From Micromonospora sp. NBC_01813 (lineage in GTDB: Bacteria > Actinomycetota > Actinomycetes > Mycobacteriales > Micromonosporaceae), in contig NZ_CP109067.1 of assembly GCF_035917335.1 (NCBI RefSeq), positions 3,099,001 to 3,163,000 on the forward strand: a DNA stretch of 64,000 nt, given 5' to 3'. The notes beneath the pieces are model-generated. The model had not been told where the DNA came from, did no database searches, and saw only the letters and a list, made by a program, of their open reading frames with translations. A program made the position numbers and the translations under genes. Positions 38,493-45,841 of the stretch are shown here, in pieces; the first letter of the stretch is position 1; every line of letters starts with the position of its first letter.

Positions 38493-38565
38493 TAGCCCCG
38501 ACCGGATTCGAACCGGCGCTACCGCCTTGAGAGGGCGGCGTCCTGGGCCGCTAGACGACGGGGCC
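38493..38565 (-). tRNA. tRNA-Glu (anticodon CTC)
   Basis: 73 bases on the minus strand fold into a cloverleaf. The acceptor GGCCCCG pairs with CGGGGCT, the anticodon stem CCGCC/GGCGG closes the loop CTCTCAA (anticodon CTC), and the T-arm GCCGG-TTCGAAT-CCGGT is present. The discriminator is A, and CCA is not encoded. It reads GAG codons. Glutamyl-tRNA is also the cofactor of the LanB-type enzyme of the thiopeptide cluster 14 kb away; the tRNA itself is probably an ordinary housekeeping copy. Confidence 0.95.
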
Positions 38566-38668
38566 AGAACTTCCGTGTTTCCTACCGCTGTGTCCGTTAG
38601 GACGCGGTGCCGAACTCTAACAGAGACCAGCACCCCGATGCCATCCGGAATCCTTCCGGCATCGGAAG

Positions 38669-38740
38669 CTGGGGTACCAGGACTCGAACCTAGACTAACT
38701 GAACCAGAATCAGTTGGGCTGCCAATTACCCCATACCCCA
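38669..38740 (-). tRNA. tRNA-Gln (anticodon CTG)
   Basis: 72 bases on the minus strand. The acceptor TGGGGTA pairs with TACCCCA, the anticodon stem ACTGA/TCAGT closes the loop TTCTGGT (anticodon CTG), and the T-loop TTCGAGT is present. The discriminator is G, and CCA is not encoded. It lies about 100 bp upstream of tRNA-Glu and is probably transcribed with it. Confidence 0.95.
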
Positions 38741-38830
38741 TCGGCGCTTGCTGCACCGGGACAGAACTCTACCTGACCCCATGGTGCGCGCCAAATCGGG
38801 TTACCGCAGCGGTTTGCCCCAGTATACCGG

Positions 38831-39640
38831 TCACACCGGGTCGGCCTTGACCACCGGATTGACCAGCTCACCGATGCCCTCGATCTGGACCGACACGGTG
38901 TCCCCCGCGGTCAGCTCGCTGACCCCGGCCGGCGTGCCGGTCAGGATCACGTCACCGGGCAGCAGCGTCATCACGTGTGACACGTACGACACCAAGGTCG
39001 GCACGTCGAAGACCATCTGCTTGGTCCGCCCGAGTTGGCGTACCTCCAACTGATCCAGGTCGGTGCCCACCTCGCAGCGGACCTCCAGGTCCGAGACGTC
39101 CAGCCCGGTGACGATCCACGGCCCGATCGGGCAGAACGAGTCGAAGCCCTTCGCCCGGGTCCACTGGCCGTCCGACCGCTGCAGGTCCCGGGCGGTGACG
39201 TCGTTGGCGCAGGTGTAGCCGAAGATGGCCCGCTCGGCGGCGGCCCGGTCGGCACGGCGGGCCCCGGGCGGACCGATCACCACCGCGAGCTCCGCCTCGT
39301 GCTCCACCTGGCGGGACTGGCTGGGCAGCCGGATCGCGTCACGGGGGCCGATCACCGACGTCGACGGCTTGAGGAACAGCAGCGGCTCGGCCGGCACCTC
39401 GGCACCGTGCTCGGCGGCGTGGTCGGCGTAGTTGCGCCCCACACACACCACCTTGCTCGGCAGGATCGGCGACAGCAGCCGGACGTCGGCCAGCGCCCAG
39501 CGCTGCGACGTGAAGGTCAGCTTGCCGAACGGGTGGCCTTCGACCTCGGCGACCGTCAGCGCCTGCGGGCCGGCGCCCGGCTCACCCTCGACGATCCCGA
39601 ACGACATGCCCTTGCCATGGGCGAAACGAGCGATACGCAC
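38831..39640 (-). CDS. Fumarylacetoacetate hydrolase-family protein
   Basis: 269 residues from a GTG at 39640. Family features are SKVVCVGRNYADHAAEHGAE, PLLFLKPSTSVIGPRDAI, VEHEAELAVVIG (metal-binding Glu-x-Glu), YTCANDVTARDLQRSDGQW, KGFDSFCPIGPWIV and LPGDVILTGTPAGVSELTAGD. Such enzymes hydrolyse or decarboxylate 2-oxo acids with a divalent metal; the substrate is not determined. The gene is often found near leuCD and glutamyl-tRNA synthetase in actinomycetes. Confidence 0.93.
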   Translation of the reverse strand: MRIARFAHGKGMSFGIVEGEPGAGPQALTVAEVEGHPFGKLTFTSQRWALADVRLLSPILPSKVVCVGRNYADHAAEHGAEVPAEPLLFLKPSTSVIGPRDAIRLPSQSRQVEHEAELAVVIGPPGARRADRAAAERAIFGYTCANDVTARDLQRSDGQWTRAKGFDSFCPIGPWIVTGLDVSDLEVRCEVGTDLDQLEVRQLGRTKQMVFDVPTLVSYVSHVMTLLPGDVILTGTPAGVSELTAGDTVSVQIEGIGELVNPVVKADPV

Positions 39641-39796
39641 CCGGCCAATCTAACGGGTCCGGCGCGGCGGGCCAGCACGGCCGCGACGCGGGGCGAGGAA
39701 ATCTAGCACCGGTCACCGGATCCGGTGGCGAAATCGCGCTTCGTGGGCCGCCCGGCCAGGTTCGGCCTACCGTTCGGGTCGGGGGCGGGGATCGTG

Positions 39797-41062
39797 ATGC
39801 TGATGTCAGCGTGGCAACGTGGGCCGGGAAGCGGCACGGCCGGCAGGGCCAACAGGGCCAGGGCAGGCAGGGCCGGCAGGGCAGGCCGAGTCGGCGGGGC
39901 CGCTGTGGTCGGCCTGGTCGGCCTGGTCGGCCTGGTCGCGGGCGGTGCCCTGCTCGCGCCGACCGCTGGGTGGGCCGCACCACCGACACCGCCGGCCGAG
40001 CAGGAACTGGTCGCGGTGACGATCAACAGCGCCGGGCAGAGCACCCCCGCCTACCAGGTCGAGGTGATCAACCGTACGGTCGCACCGGTCGACGTCACGC
40101 TGCGGCTCGGCGTACCGGCCGACGCGGCGGTCGCCACCGTCAGCTCCGGCGGGCAGCCGGCCGAGACGGAGGTCACCTGGCAGTTGAGCCTGCCGGCCAG
40201 CGGCACGGAATCGGTCCACGCGTCGTTCCGGCCCGGTGGCAGCGGGGCCCCGGAGCCGTTCCCGGTCTGTGTCTACCAGCGGGACACCACCCGGCCGTAC
40301 GACTGCGCGACGGCACAGTGGTCGGCCACCGCCAGCGTCGAGGGCGCCGACCAGGCGTGGTGGCAGCGGCCGTCACTACCGCTGCTCGGTGGGCTGGCCG
40401 TGCTGACGGTGGTCACGATGATCGGGTACGGCTGGCGGCGACGGATACAGAAGCATCAGGTCACCCGGCGCCGGGTGGTCACCGCCGGTGGTCGGCGGGT
40501 CCGGTTGCCATCGGCACCGCCGGCGCCGCCGCCGCCGGTCGGCCGGCGGTGGCGGCCGACCACACCGATGGTCTTCGGCCTGCTGATCGCGATGCTGACC
40601 GGTCTGGCGGTGGCCACCGTGCGGGGTGCCACGTACGGATCGACGGTGCTCGACCGGGCGAACCAGGCGCCCAGCGGCTGGATCGGCACCACGCAGACCG
40701 GTGGGCTCGGGGTGCTGCTGACCGAGTCCGCCTTCGAGTTCACCGTCTACCGGATGGCCTGCGCGCCGGCCGGCGGGCAGCAGCACCGCTGTGTAGCGAC
40801 GGTCGCGCTCCGCAACCGCAGCGACGACGACCAGTTCTGGTACGCACCGCTGCAGCGGGCCTACCTGCCCACCGGCGACTGGGTTGCCGTGGACGAGGCG
40901 ACGACCCGGCAGGAGAACGGCGGACGGGACATCTTCGCCGAACCGGTGCCGGCCGGGGCACGGTTGCTGGTGCCGTTGGCGTTCACCGTCAGCGGTGAAC
41001 TCGTCCCGCAGCGGCTGGAGTTGCGCAGCGGCGCCTTCTCCGCCGGCGTGTCGGTCACCTGA
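39797..41062 (+). CDS. Secreted/membrane protein with two transmembrane segments, hypothetical
   Basis: About 421 residues. A signal-like N-terminus (AAVVGLVGLVGLVAGGALLAPTAGWAA) is preceded by an Arg/Gly/Ala run whose DNA is made of short gcaggg-type repeats. A beta-sandwich-like ectodomain (about 75-185) is followed by a membrane segment (LPLLGGLAVLTVVTMIGYGW) and a basic Pro-rich loop. A second membrane segment (PMVFGLLIAMLTGLAVATV) leads to a second extracytoplasmic domain with two cysteines. I do not recognise the family. The start is uncertain: the ATG at 39797 follows a GGGGCGGGG stretch, and a GTG at 39725 is also open. Confidence 0.7.
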   Translation: MLMSAWQRGPGSGTAGRANRARAGRAGRAGRVGGAAVVGLVGLVGLVAGGALLAPTAGWAAPPTPPAEQELVAVTINSAGQSTPAYQVEVINRTVAPVDVTLRLGVPADAAVATVSSGGQPAETEVTWQLSLPASGTESVHASFRPGGSGAPEPFPVCVYQRDTTRPYDCATAQWSATASVEGADQAWWQRPSLPLLGGLAVLTVVTMIGYGWRRRIQKHQVTRRRVVTAGGRRVRLPSAPPAPPPPVGRRWRPTTPMVFGLLIAMLTGLAVATVRGATYGSTVLDRANQAPSGWIGTTQTGGLGVLLTESAFEFTVYRMACAPAGGQQHRCVATVALRNRSDDDQFWYAPLQRAYLPTGDWVAVDEATTRQENGGRDIFAEPVPAGARLLVPLAFTVSGELVPQRLELRSGAFSAGVSVT

Positions 41063-41143
41063 CGAGCGTGGCGGGTCGATCGCCTGACGAGCGTGGCGGG
41101 TCGATCGCCTGACGAGCGTGGCGGGTCGATCGCCTGACGAGCG
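41061..41143. repeat. 25-bp tandem repeat, 3.3 copies
   Basis: Units gacgagcgtggcgggtcgat cgcct at 41061, 41086 and 41111, followed by an eight-base partial copy. The first unit begins inside the stop codon of the preceding gene, and the cct|ga junction places a TGA at each boundary. It lies exactly at the left edge of the RiPP region. Confidence 0.9.
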
Positions 41144-41160
41144 CACCCGGCGTGACCGGG

Positions 41161-41751
41161 TCAGGGCAGCTCCAGCGGGTGCATCGCGACCAGCATGGCG
41201 AACCGGTGGCCACCGGCCCCGCTCTCCCGGGCGACGCTGGCCTCCTCGAACCGGTGCATCAGGGCGAGCAGCTCCTGGCGGAACTCCGCGATCCGGTGCT
41301 GCGGGATCTCCGCGACGCCGCGGCTGAGCACCATCCGGACCGGGTCGGGGGCCTCGCTGCTGGCGGAGATGGTGCCGGCGGTGAGACCGCCCTCGATCTC
41401 GTCCCGGGTCTGGTCCAGCAGCATGGAGACGATCTCCTGTGCCGAGCTGGGCTCGTCGCCGGATCGACGGTGGAAGGTCAGGTTGAGCTGACCCGCGCCG
41501 TACTGCTTCTCGATGATGCCGTTGACCACCCGGGTGTCCCGGATGTGCACCAGCTGATGCTGCTCCAGCTGGTTGAGGTGGTAGTAGATCTTCGTCGGCG
41601 GAACACCGATGATCCGGGCCAGCTCCTTGGCCGTCCAGGTCCGCTCCGGCTCCGACATCGCCAGCTCGAGCACCCGCATCCGGATCGGGTCGGCCAGTGC
41701 CTTGAGCGTCGCGACGTCCTCGATCACCCGGCTGACCATCAGCTCAGTCAC
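41161..41751 (-). CDS. ArsR-type winged-helix regulator of the small-peptide/RiPP region
   Basis: 196 residues from a GTG at 41751 with GGAGG seven bases upstream. The N-terminal winged helix is IEDVATLKALADPIRMRVLELAMSEPERTWTAKELARIIGVPPTKIYYHLNQLEQHQLV. A C-terminal helical region of about 100 residues is longer than in metal-sensing ArsR proteins, with no metal-site cysteines visible. It is divergent from the 67-residue peptide gene. The palindrome at 41766-41787 lies between its start codon and a TAGAAT -10 candidate (41787-41792 on the minus strand), which fits autoregulation. Confidence 0.88.
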   Translation of the reverse strand: MTELMVSRVIEDVATLKALADPIRMRVLELAMSEPERTWTAKELARIIGVPPTKIYYHLNQLEQHQLVHIRDTRVVNGIIEKQYGAGQLNLTFHRRSGDEPSSAQEIVSMLLDQTRDEIEGGLTAGTISASSEAPDPVRMVLSRGVAEIPQHRIAEFRQELLALMHRFEEASVARESGAGGHRFAMLVAMHPLELP

Positions 41752-41765
41752 TGTAGAACCTCCGT

Positions 41766-41787
41766 TCAACCGCTGCCTCACGGTTGA
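41766..41787. promoter_or_regulatory. Candidate operator of the ArsR-type regulator
   Basis: tcaaccg (41766-41772) and cggttga (41781-41787) are perfect inverted arms around eight bases, 15 bp upstream of the regulator's start codon. Related half-sites (ggtcaacc, agttgaac) occur in the precursor promoter at 57146-57170. Confidence 0.45.
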
Positions 41788-41801
41788 TTCTAACCCGACG
41801 A

Positions 41802-41830
41802 TTGACTTCCGTCCTTCGCTCAGGATATTT
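41802..41830 (+). promoter_or_regulatory. Candidate promoter of the GCAFS peptide/radical SAM pair
   Basis: TTGACT at 41802-41807 and GATATT/ATATTT at 41824-41830 give a 16-17 base spacer, a good sigma-70-type match for this GC content. It is followed at once by TTGAACGTC (41830-41838), a nine-base motif that recurs in the thiopeptide precursor promoter at 57147-57155. A leader of about 135 nt precedes the peptide start. Confidence 0.5.
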
Positions 41831-41970
41831 TGAACGTCAGTTGGATCTTACCACTCCACTTCCCACTCACCGTGCGAACCGGTCCCGCCCCGTGCCGGTC
41901 CGTGCGCAGTTGCGCTGCACTGGAACACCTCTTCGCCATACTCCGAACCCCTCATTTCCGGAGGCTCACT

Positions 41971-42174
41971 GTGTCCACCAACCCGTTCTTCGCCCTCCTC
42001 GCCGCGGTCGCCCTCGCCACCCCCGCCGCCCAGGTCGCCCAGGCCGCCGTCGAACCCACGCAGCAGGACGAGGCCACCACGAGCCAGAGCATGATCGCCT
42101 TCGAGCTGCCCACCGACGGCACGCTCTCCGACCCCGACAGCACCAGCATCAACTTCGGCTGCGCCTTCAGCTGA
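41971..42174 (+). CDS. Candidate RiPP precursor ending in GCAFS
   Basis: 67 residues from a GTG at 41971 with GGAGG upstream. Residues 6-26 are hydrophobic ([21 protein letters not shown]) but lack the positive n-region of a classical Sec signal. An acidic Gln/Glu/Thr stretch follows, and then a C-terminal STSINFGCAFS with the only cysteine. It lies 92 bp upstream of a radical SAM/SPASM enzyme in the same direction, the typical arrangement of a precursor and its maturase. The class is not one I can name (sactipeptide, ranthipeptide and cyclophane types are all possible). A secreted structural peptide is the alternative. Confidence 0.65.
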   Translation: MSTNPFFALLAAVALATPAAQVAQAAVEPTQQDEATTSQSMIAFELPTDGTLSDPDSTSINFGCAFS

Positions 42175-42266
42175 CCCGCGTACCGCCGTCGCGACCGGAC
42201 CCGGAGCCCCCCGGCTCCGGGTCCCACGCCGTTGTCGCCCCTCCGCGCCTTCCGGAAAGGTCCGCC

Positions 42267-43628
42267 ATGGCCCAGCCCGACCTCGTGCTCAGCCGCTATC
42301 TCGTGTTCAGCGAGACCACCTACCGGCACCCCGGCGGGCGGCACCTGCGTGCCGTGTTCCACACCGGACGCGCCCGCACCCTGCTGCTCGACACCGACAC
42401 CGCGCACACCCTCGTCGCCGGCCCCGGTCCGGCCGGACTGCCCGTCGACGAACAGCTCCGACTGGCCGAGTTGGGCCTGCTGGTGCCGGCCGACACCGAC
42501 GAGGCCAGCGAGGTGATCTCTACCGGGGAACAGGCCGCCGGCGACACCCGGACCCGGCAGTTCGTGATCATGCCGACCGCGTACTGCAACATGGGCTGCG
42601 GATACTGCGGCCAGGAACACCGCCGCGACACCCCGGCCACCCGACCGACCCGGCACCGCGACGCCATCGCCACCCGGGTCGAACACGCCATGGCCGGCGG
42701 CGAACACGACAACGTGGTGGTCCGCTGGTTCGGCGGCGAACCCCTGATGGGGTACGCCGTCCTGCGCTCGCTGTCCGCCCGGTTCGTCGCCGCCGCCGCC
42801 CACCACCAGGTCGGCTACTCGGCGCTGCTGGTCACCAACGGCGCCCTGCTCGACGCCCGCAAGCTGCGCACCCTGCACCTGGACTGCCGCGTCGACCAGC
42901 TGGAGATCACCATCGACGGGCCGCGGGAGGTGCACGAGGCGTCCCGCCCGCTCAACAGCGGTCAGGGCTCCTACGACCGGATCACCGCCGCGCTGCGCGC
43001 CATACTCGCCGATCCGGACCTGACCGGCCTGCGGGTCACGGTGCGGACCAACATCGGCGTACACAACGCCGACCAGGCGACCGAGTTCGCCACCGCAATG
43101 CGCGACGCAGGCCTCGCCGACCCGCGAATCCGGTTCTACCCGGCCCCGGTGCACTCCTGGGGCAACGACGTCAGCGACGTCCGGCTGCGCCGACGCCAGG
43201 CCGCCGAAACCGAACTGCGCTGGTACGCGGCGTACCTCGCCGCCGGGCTGCACTGCCGCGTGCTGCCCACCCAGCCGGTACGGGTGGTGTGCACCGCCGC
43301 ATCGCGGCACAGCGAGGTGATCGCCCCGGACGGACGGATCTACTCCTGCACCGAGCAGCCGCTGGTCCCCGGCTTCACCGACCAGCACGTGGCCACCGTA
43401 GACACCGCACCGGCCGGCGAGTTGCGCCCGGCCGGACGCTTCGACGACTGGTACGCCGGCCTGCGCTCGGGCGAGACCGGCTGCCGGACCTGCCCCATCC
43501 TGCCGGTGTGCGGCGGGGCGTGCCCGAAGCTGTGGCGGGAGGGCGCCCCGCCCTGCCCGCCGCTGAAGGACAACCTGAGCGAACGGGTCGACCTGTTCGT
43601 CCGCTCAACCGGCCTCGTCCCGGTCTGA
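42267..43628 (+). CDS. Radical SAM/SPASM peptide maturase
   Basis: 453 residues from an ATG at 42267 after GGAAAGG. An N-terminal ~90-residue region resembles a PqqD/RRE-like peptide-binding domain. The radical SAM C-x3-C-x2-C is C107, C111 and C114 (CNMGCGYC). The SPASM region has C361 and the cluster C406, C409, C415, C419 and C430 (CRTCPILPVCGGACP), enough for two auxiliary iron-sulfur clusters. Enzymes of this type cross-link or epimerise RiPP precursors; the likely substrate is the 67-residue peptide just upstream. Its 3' end overlaps that of the ArsR-type gene by 24 bp. Confidence 0.88.
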   Translation: MAQPDLVLSRYLVFSETTYRHPGGRHLRAVFHTGRARTLLLDTDTAHTLVAGPGPAGLPVDEQLRLAELGLLVPADTDEASEVISTGEQAAGDTRTRQFVIMPTAYCNMGCGYCGQEHRRDTPATRPTRHRDAIATRVEHAMAGGEHDNVVVRWFGGEPLMGYAVLRSLSARFVAAAAHHQVGYSALLVTNGALLDARKLRTLHLDCRVDQLEITIDGPREVHEASRPLNSGQGSYDRITAALRAILADPDLTGLRVTVRTNIGVHNADQATEFATAMRDAGLADPRIRFYPAPVHSWGNDVSDVRLRRRQAAETELRWYAAYLAAGLHCRVLPTQPVRVVCTAASRHSEVIAPDGRIYSCTEQPLVPGFTDQHVATVDTAPAGELRPAGRFDDWYAGLRSGETGCRTCPILPVCGGACPKLWREGAPPCPPLKDNLSERVDLFVRSTGLVPV

Positions 43629-44084
43629 GCCCGGGAACTCCCAGCGCATCGCCAACTGCGCGGCCTGGAAGTAGCGTTCGCTCCGGCCCTGGTCGGTGCG
43701 CTGGTTGACCACCCGGACCAGCTTCTCCACCGTCAACACCCGCAGGTGGTAGTGCATCAGGCTGAACGTGATCCCCAGCCGGTGCGCGAGTTGCCGCGCG
43801 GACAACGCCTGCTCCGGCTCAGCGATGAGCACCGCGAGCACCCGCAGCCGGATCGGGTCGGCCACCGCCCGCAGCTCGCTCACCCCGTCGAGTACCCGTA
43901 CCGCCTCGGGCGCCGCCGACTGCGCCGGGCCGGTGCCCGGCGGCAGATGCGCGGACACCGGGTTTCGTGGCACACTGGACGCGGCCCCCGACGTTCCCTG
44001 ACGGTCGGGGGCTTTGCCATCACCACCGCCTTGCCCGTGCCGCAGCTGTCCGCCCCTGGCCCGCTCGGCGGAGCCGGCGTTCAC
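43605..44084 (-). CDS. ArsR-type regulator, last gene of the thiopeptide operon
   Basis: Up to 159 residues. The winged helix covers about 68-125 (VSELRAVADPIRLRVLAVLIAEPEQALSARQLAHRLGITFSLMHYHLRVL). The first ~40 residues are low-complexity and Gly/Arg-rich. The GTG at 44084 overlaps the stop of the elimination/dehydrogenase gene (GTGA), so translation is coupled; a later GTG near 43973 would drop the unstructured part. It resembles the regulator at 41161 in its helix-turn-helix, so the two may bind related operators. A terminator-like hairpin (43984-44012) lies within its 5' part. Confidence 0.82.
   Translation of the reverse strand: MNAGSAERARGGQLRHGQGGGDGKAPDRQGTSGAASSVPRNPVSAHLPPGTGPAQSAAPEAVRVLDGVSELRAVADPIRLRVLAVLIAEPEQALSARQLAHRLGITFSLMHYHLRVLTVEKLVRVVNQRTDQGRSERYFQAAQLAMRWEFPGSDRDEAG
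43984..44012 (-). other. Hairpin within the 5' part of the regulator gene
   Basis: gcccccgac (43984-43992) and gtcgggggc (44004-44012) are perfect 9-bp arms with an 11-base loop. It sits inside the coding frame if translation begins at 44084. It could lower regulator expression relative to the enzymes upstream. Confidence 0.5.
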
Positions 44085-45841
44085 GCCGCACCCGCCGGAA
44101 ACCGGCCGACCGGCAGCAGATAGACGAGCACGTCGTCGATGCCGTCCAACCCGAGCAGTTCGTGCGCGACGTCGTCGTAGAAGCCGCCGATCATGCCGAG
44201 GGCCAGCCCGGTCGCCGCGGCCACCATCGACAGGGTCTGCGCCAGATGACCCGCCTCGGCCACCGCGAACCGCAGCGCCCGCATGCCGTAACGTTCCCGC
44301 AGCTCACCGACCTGTACGTAGAGTCCGAGCACCGCCGGCACGTCGGCCAGGGCGATCCCGCCGACATCGAGCGCGTCCGCGCCGAACCACATCGACGCCG
44401 CCTCCAGCTCCGGCACCGACGGAGCCGGCCCCAGCCGCCACAGCTGCCGGTCGACGTCGTCGACGTGGTAGGCCCCCGGGGCGACGCCGTCGACGTCGCG
44501 CACGATGAGCCGCATCCGGGCCGTGTACGCCGCCCCGGCGCTCGGGTACGGACGGTGGGCGTAGTCGTACAGGCCGCCGCCGGGCACCGGCACCTGGGCG
44601 CGGTGGGTGACGCCGTGCGCGCTCCACAGCAGCGTACCGAGCTGGGCCGCGGTGACCGGTCCGGTCAGCCGCCCCCGGCCGGAGACCCGCCGGCGCAGCA
44701 CATCAGCCAGTGCGGCGCGCGGCGGATCCCCGGCGGGCAGAGGCACCGGCGTGCCGCCGAACCGGAACGGGGTCCCGCTCCGTTCCGTGGCGGCCTCGCG
44801 CGGCCTCTGCGTCTCCAACATCCCCGGCAGGAACTTGCTCGACTCCTGATAGCGGCGGTCGGCCGCCCCGGCCCCGTCGGCGAAGAAGTCCGGCAGACCG
44901 TGCGGGGCCAACGCGGTACCGGCGACCAGCCAGCACACCGACCGCTCCTCGTCGGGCAGGATGCCGAGCCGGTTGAACAGCATGTGCAGCTGTGAACCCC
45001 ACACCCAGCGCCACCGCTGCGCGGCCGGGCCGTCGGCGGCCGGCCCCTCCAGTTGGCGCCGGGCCGACCGGACCACCTGTGCCCAGTACGCCGCCGGCGA
45101 CCGGTCCGGTTCCCCGGCGACCAGCGCGACGGTGCGGTCCCACCGGCGCCGTACCGCCGCGCCCTGGTTGCCGAGCACCCGGGCCGCCTGGCCCTGCACC
45201 GCCGCCGCCGGCAGCATCGCCACCTCGTTCTGCCACCGCCAGCCGGCGGCGTGGCCCCGCAACCAGCGGGCGGCACCGAGTTCGTCCAGGCCCAACGCGG
45301 CGGCGGTGGCGGTGGCCAACTCGGCCGCGACCGACAACCGGGCCGGGCCGGGCGGAACCGCGCCGACGATCCGGGCGGTGATCTCACTGGACCGGCAGAA
45401 CACCTCCTCGGCGACCGGCAGCGCCTGCGCGCCGCCGTAGCGCGCGGTCTCCGGCAGGTACGGGACCTCCCGTACGTCGCCGTGCGGGTGCCACCCCGCC
45501 TCGGACCGGGCGGCGCTGCCACCGAGCCGCCGGTAGTAGCTGTCGCTGTCCATGGTGAACACCTCGTGGACCGCATCACGGGTCGACTCGACCAGCTGCG
45601 CGCGCAGCCGCTCGGCCACCCCCGGCAGCGGGTCCCGAACGCGGATCCGCAGATGCGGCCCGCCCTCCCAGTACCGGATGTAGAACCAGTCGGCGATGTC
45701 GCCGGCGGCACGGAGCCGGGCCAGGGTCGGCGCGACCGTGGCGGCCAGGAAGGTGTCCAGGTCCGCCGCCGCCCAGTAGGCGAAACAGTGCAGGCCCACC
45801 CAGGTACGGCTGGCGGTTGCGGTGATGGTCGGGGCGGTCAC
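44081..45841 (-). CDS. Thiopeptide glutamate-elimination domain fused to azoline dehydrogenase (LazF-like)
   Basis: 586 residues. Residues 1 to about 300 are the SpaB_C/thiopeptide-type domain, with WFYIRYWEGGPHLRIRVRD, YYRRLG and ETARYGGA. Residues about 365-586 are a SagB-type FMN nitroreductase with AHRPYPSAGAAYTARMRL. In lactazole synthesis this same fusion (LazF) both eliminates glutamate from glutamylated Ser to give dehydroalanine and oxidises azolines to azoles. It is the penultimate gene of the operon and overlaps both neighbours by four bases. Confidence 0.9.
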   Translation of the reverse strand: MTAPTITATASRTWVGLHCFAYWAAADLDTFLAATVAPTLARLRAAGDIADWFYIRYWEGGPHLRIRVRDPLPGVAERLRAQLVESTRDAVHEVFTMDSDSYYRRLGGSAARSEAGWHPHGDVREVPYLPETARYGGAQALPVAEEVFCRSSEITARIVGAVPPGPARLSVAAELATATAAALGLDELGAARWLRGHAAGWRWQNEVAMLPAAAVQGQAARVLGNQGAAVRRRWDRTVALVAGEPDRSPAAYWAQVVRSARRQLEGPAADGPAAQRWRWVWGSQLHMLFNRLGILPDEERSVCWLVAGTALAPHGLPDFFADGAGAADRRYQESSKFLPGMLETQRPREAATERSGTPFRFGGTPVPLPAGDPPRAALADVLRRRVSGRGRLTGPVTAAQLGTLLWSAHGVTHRAQVPVPGGGLYDYAHRPYPSAGAAYTARMRLIVRDVDGVAPGAYHVDDVDRQLWRLGPAPSVPELEAASMWFGADALDVGGIALADVPAVLGLYVQVGELRERYGMRALRFAVAEAGHLAQTLSMVAAATGLALGMIGGFYDDVAHELLGLDGIDDVLVYLLPVGRFPAGAA

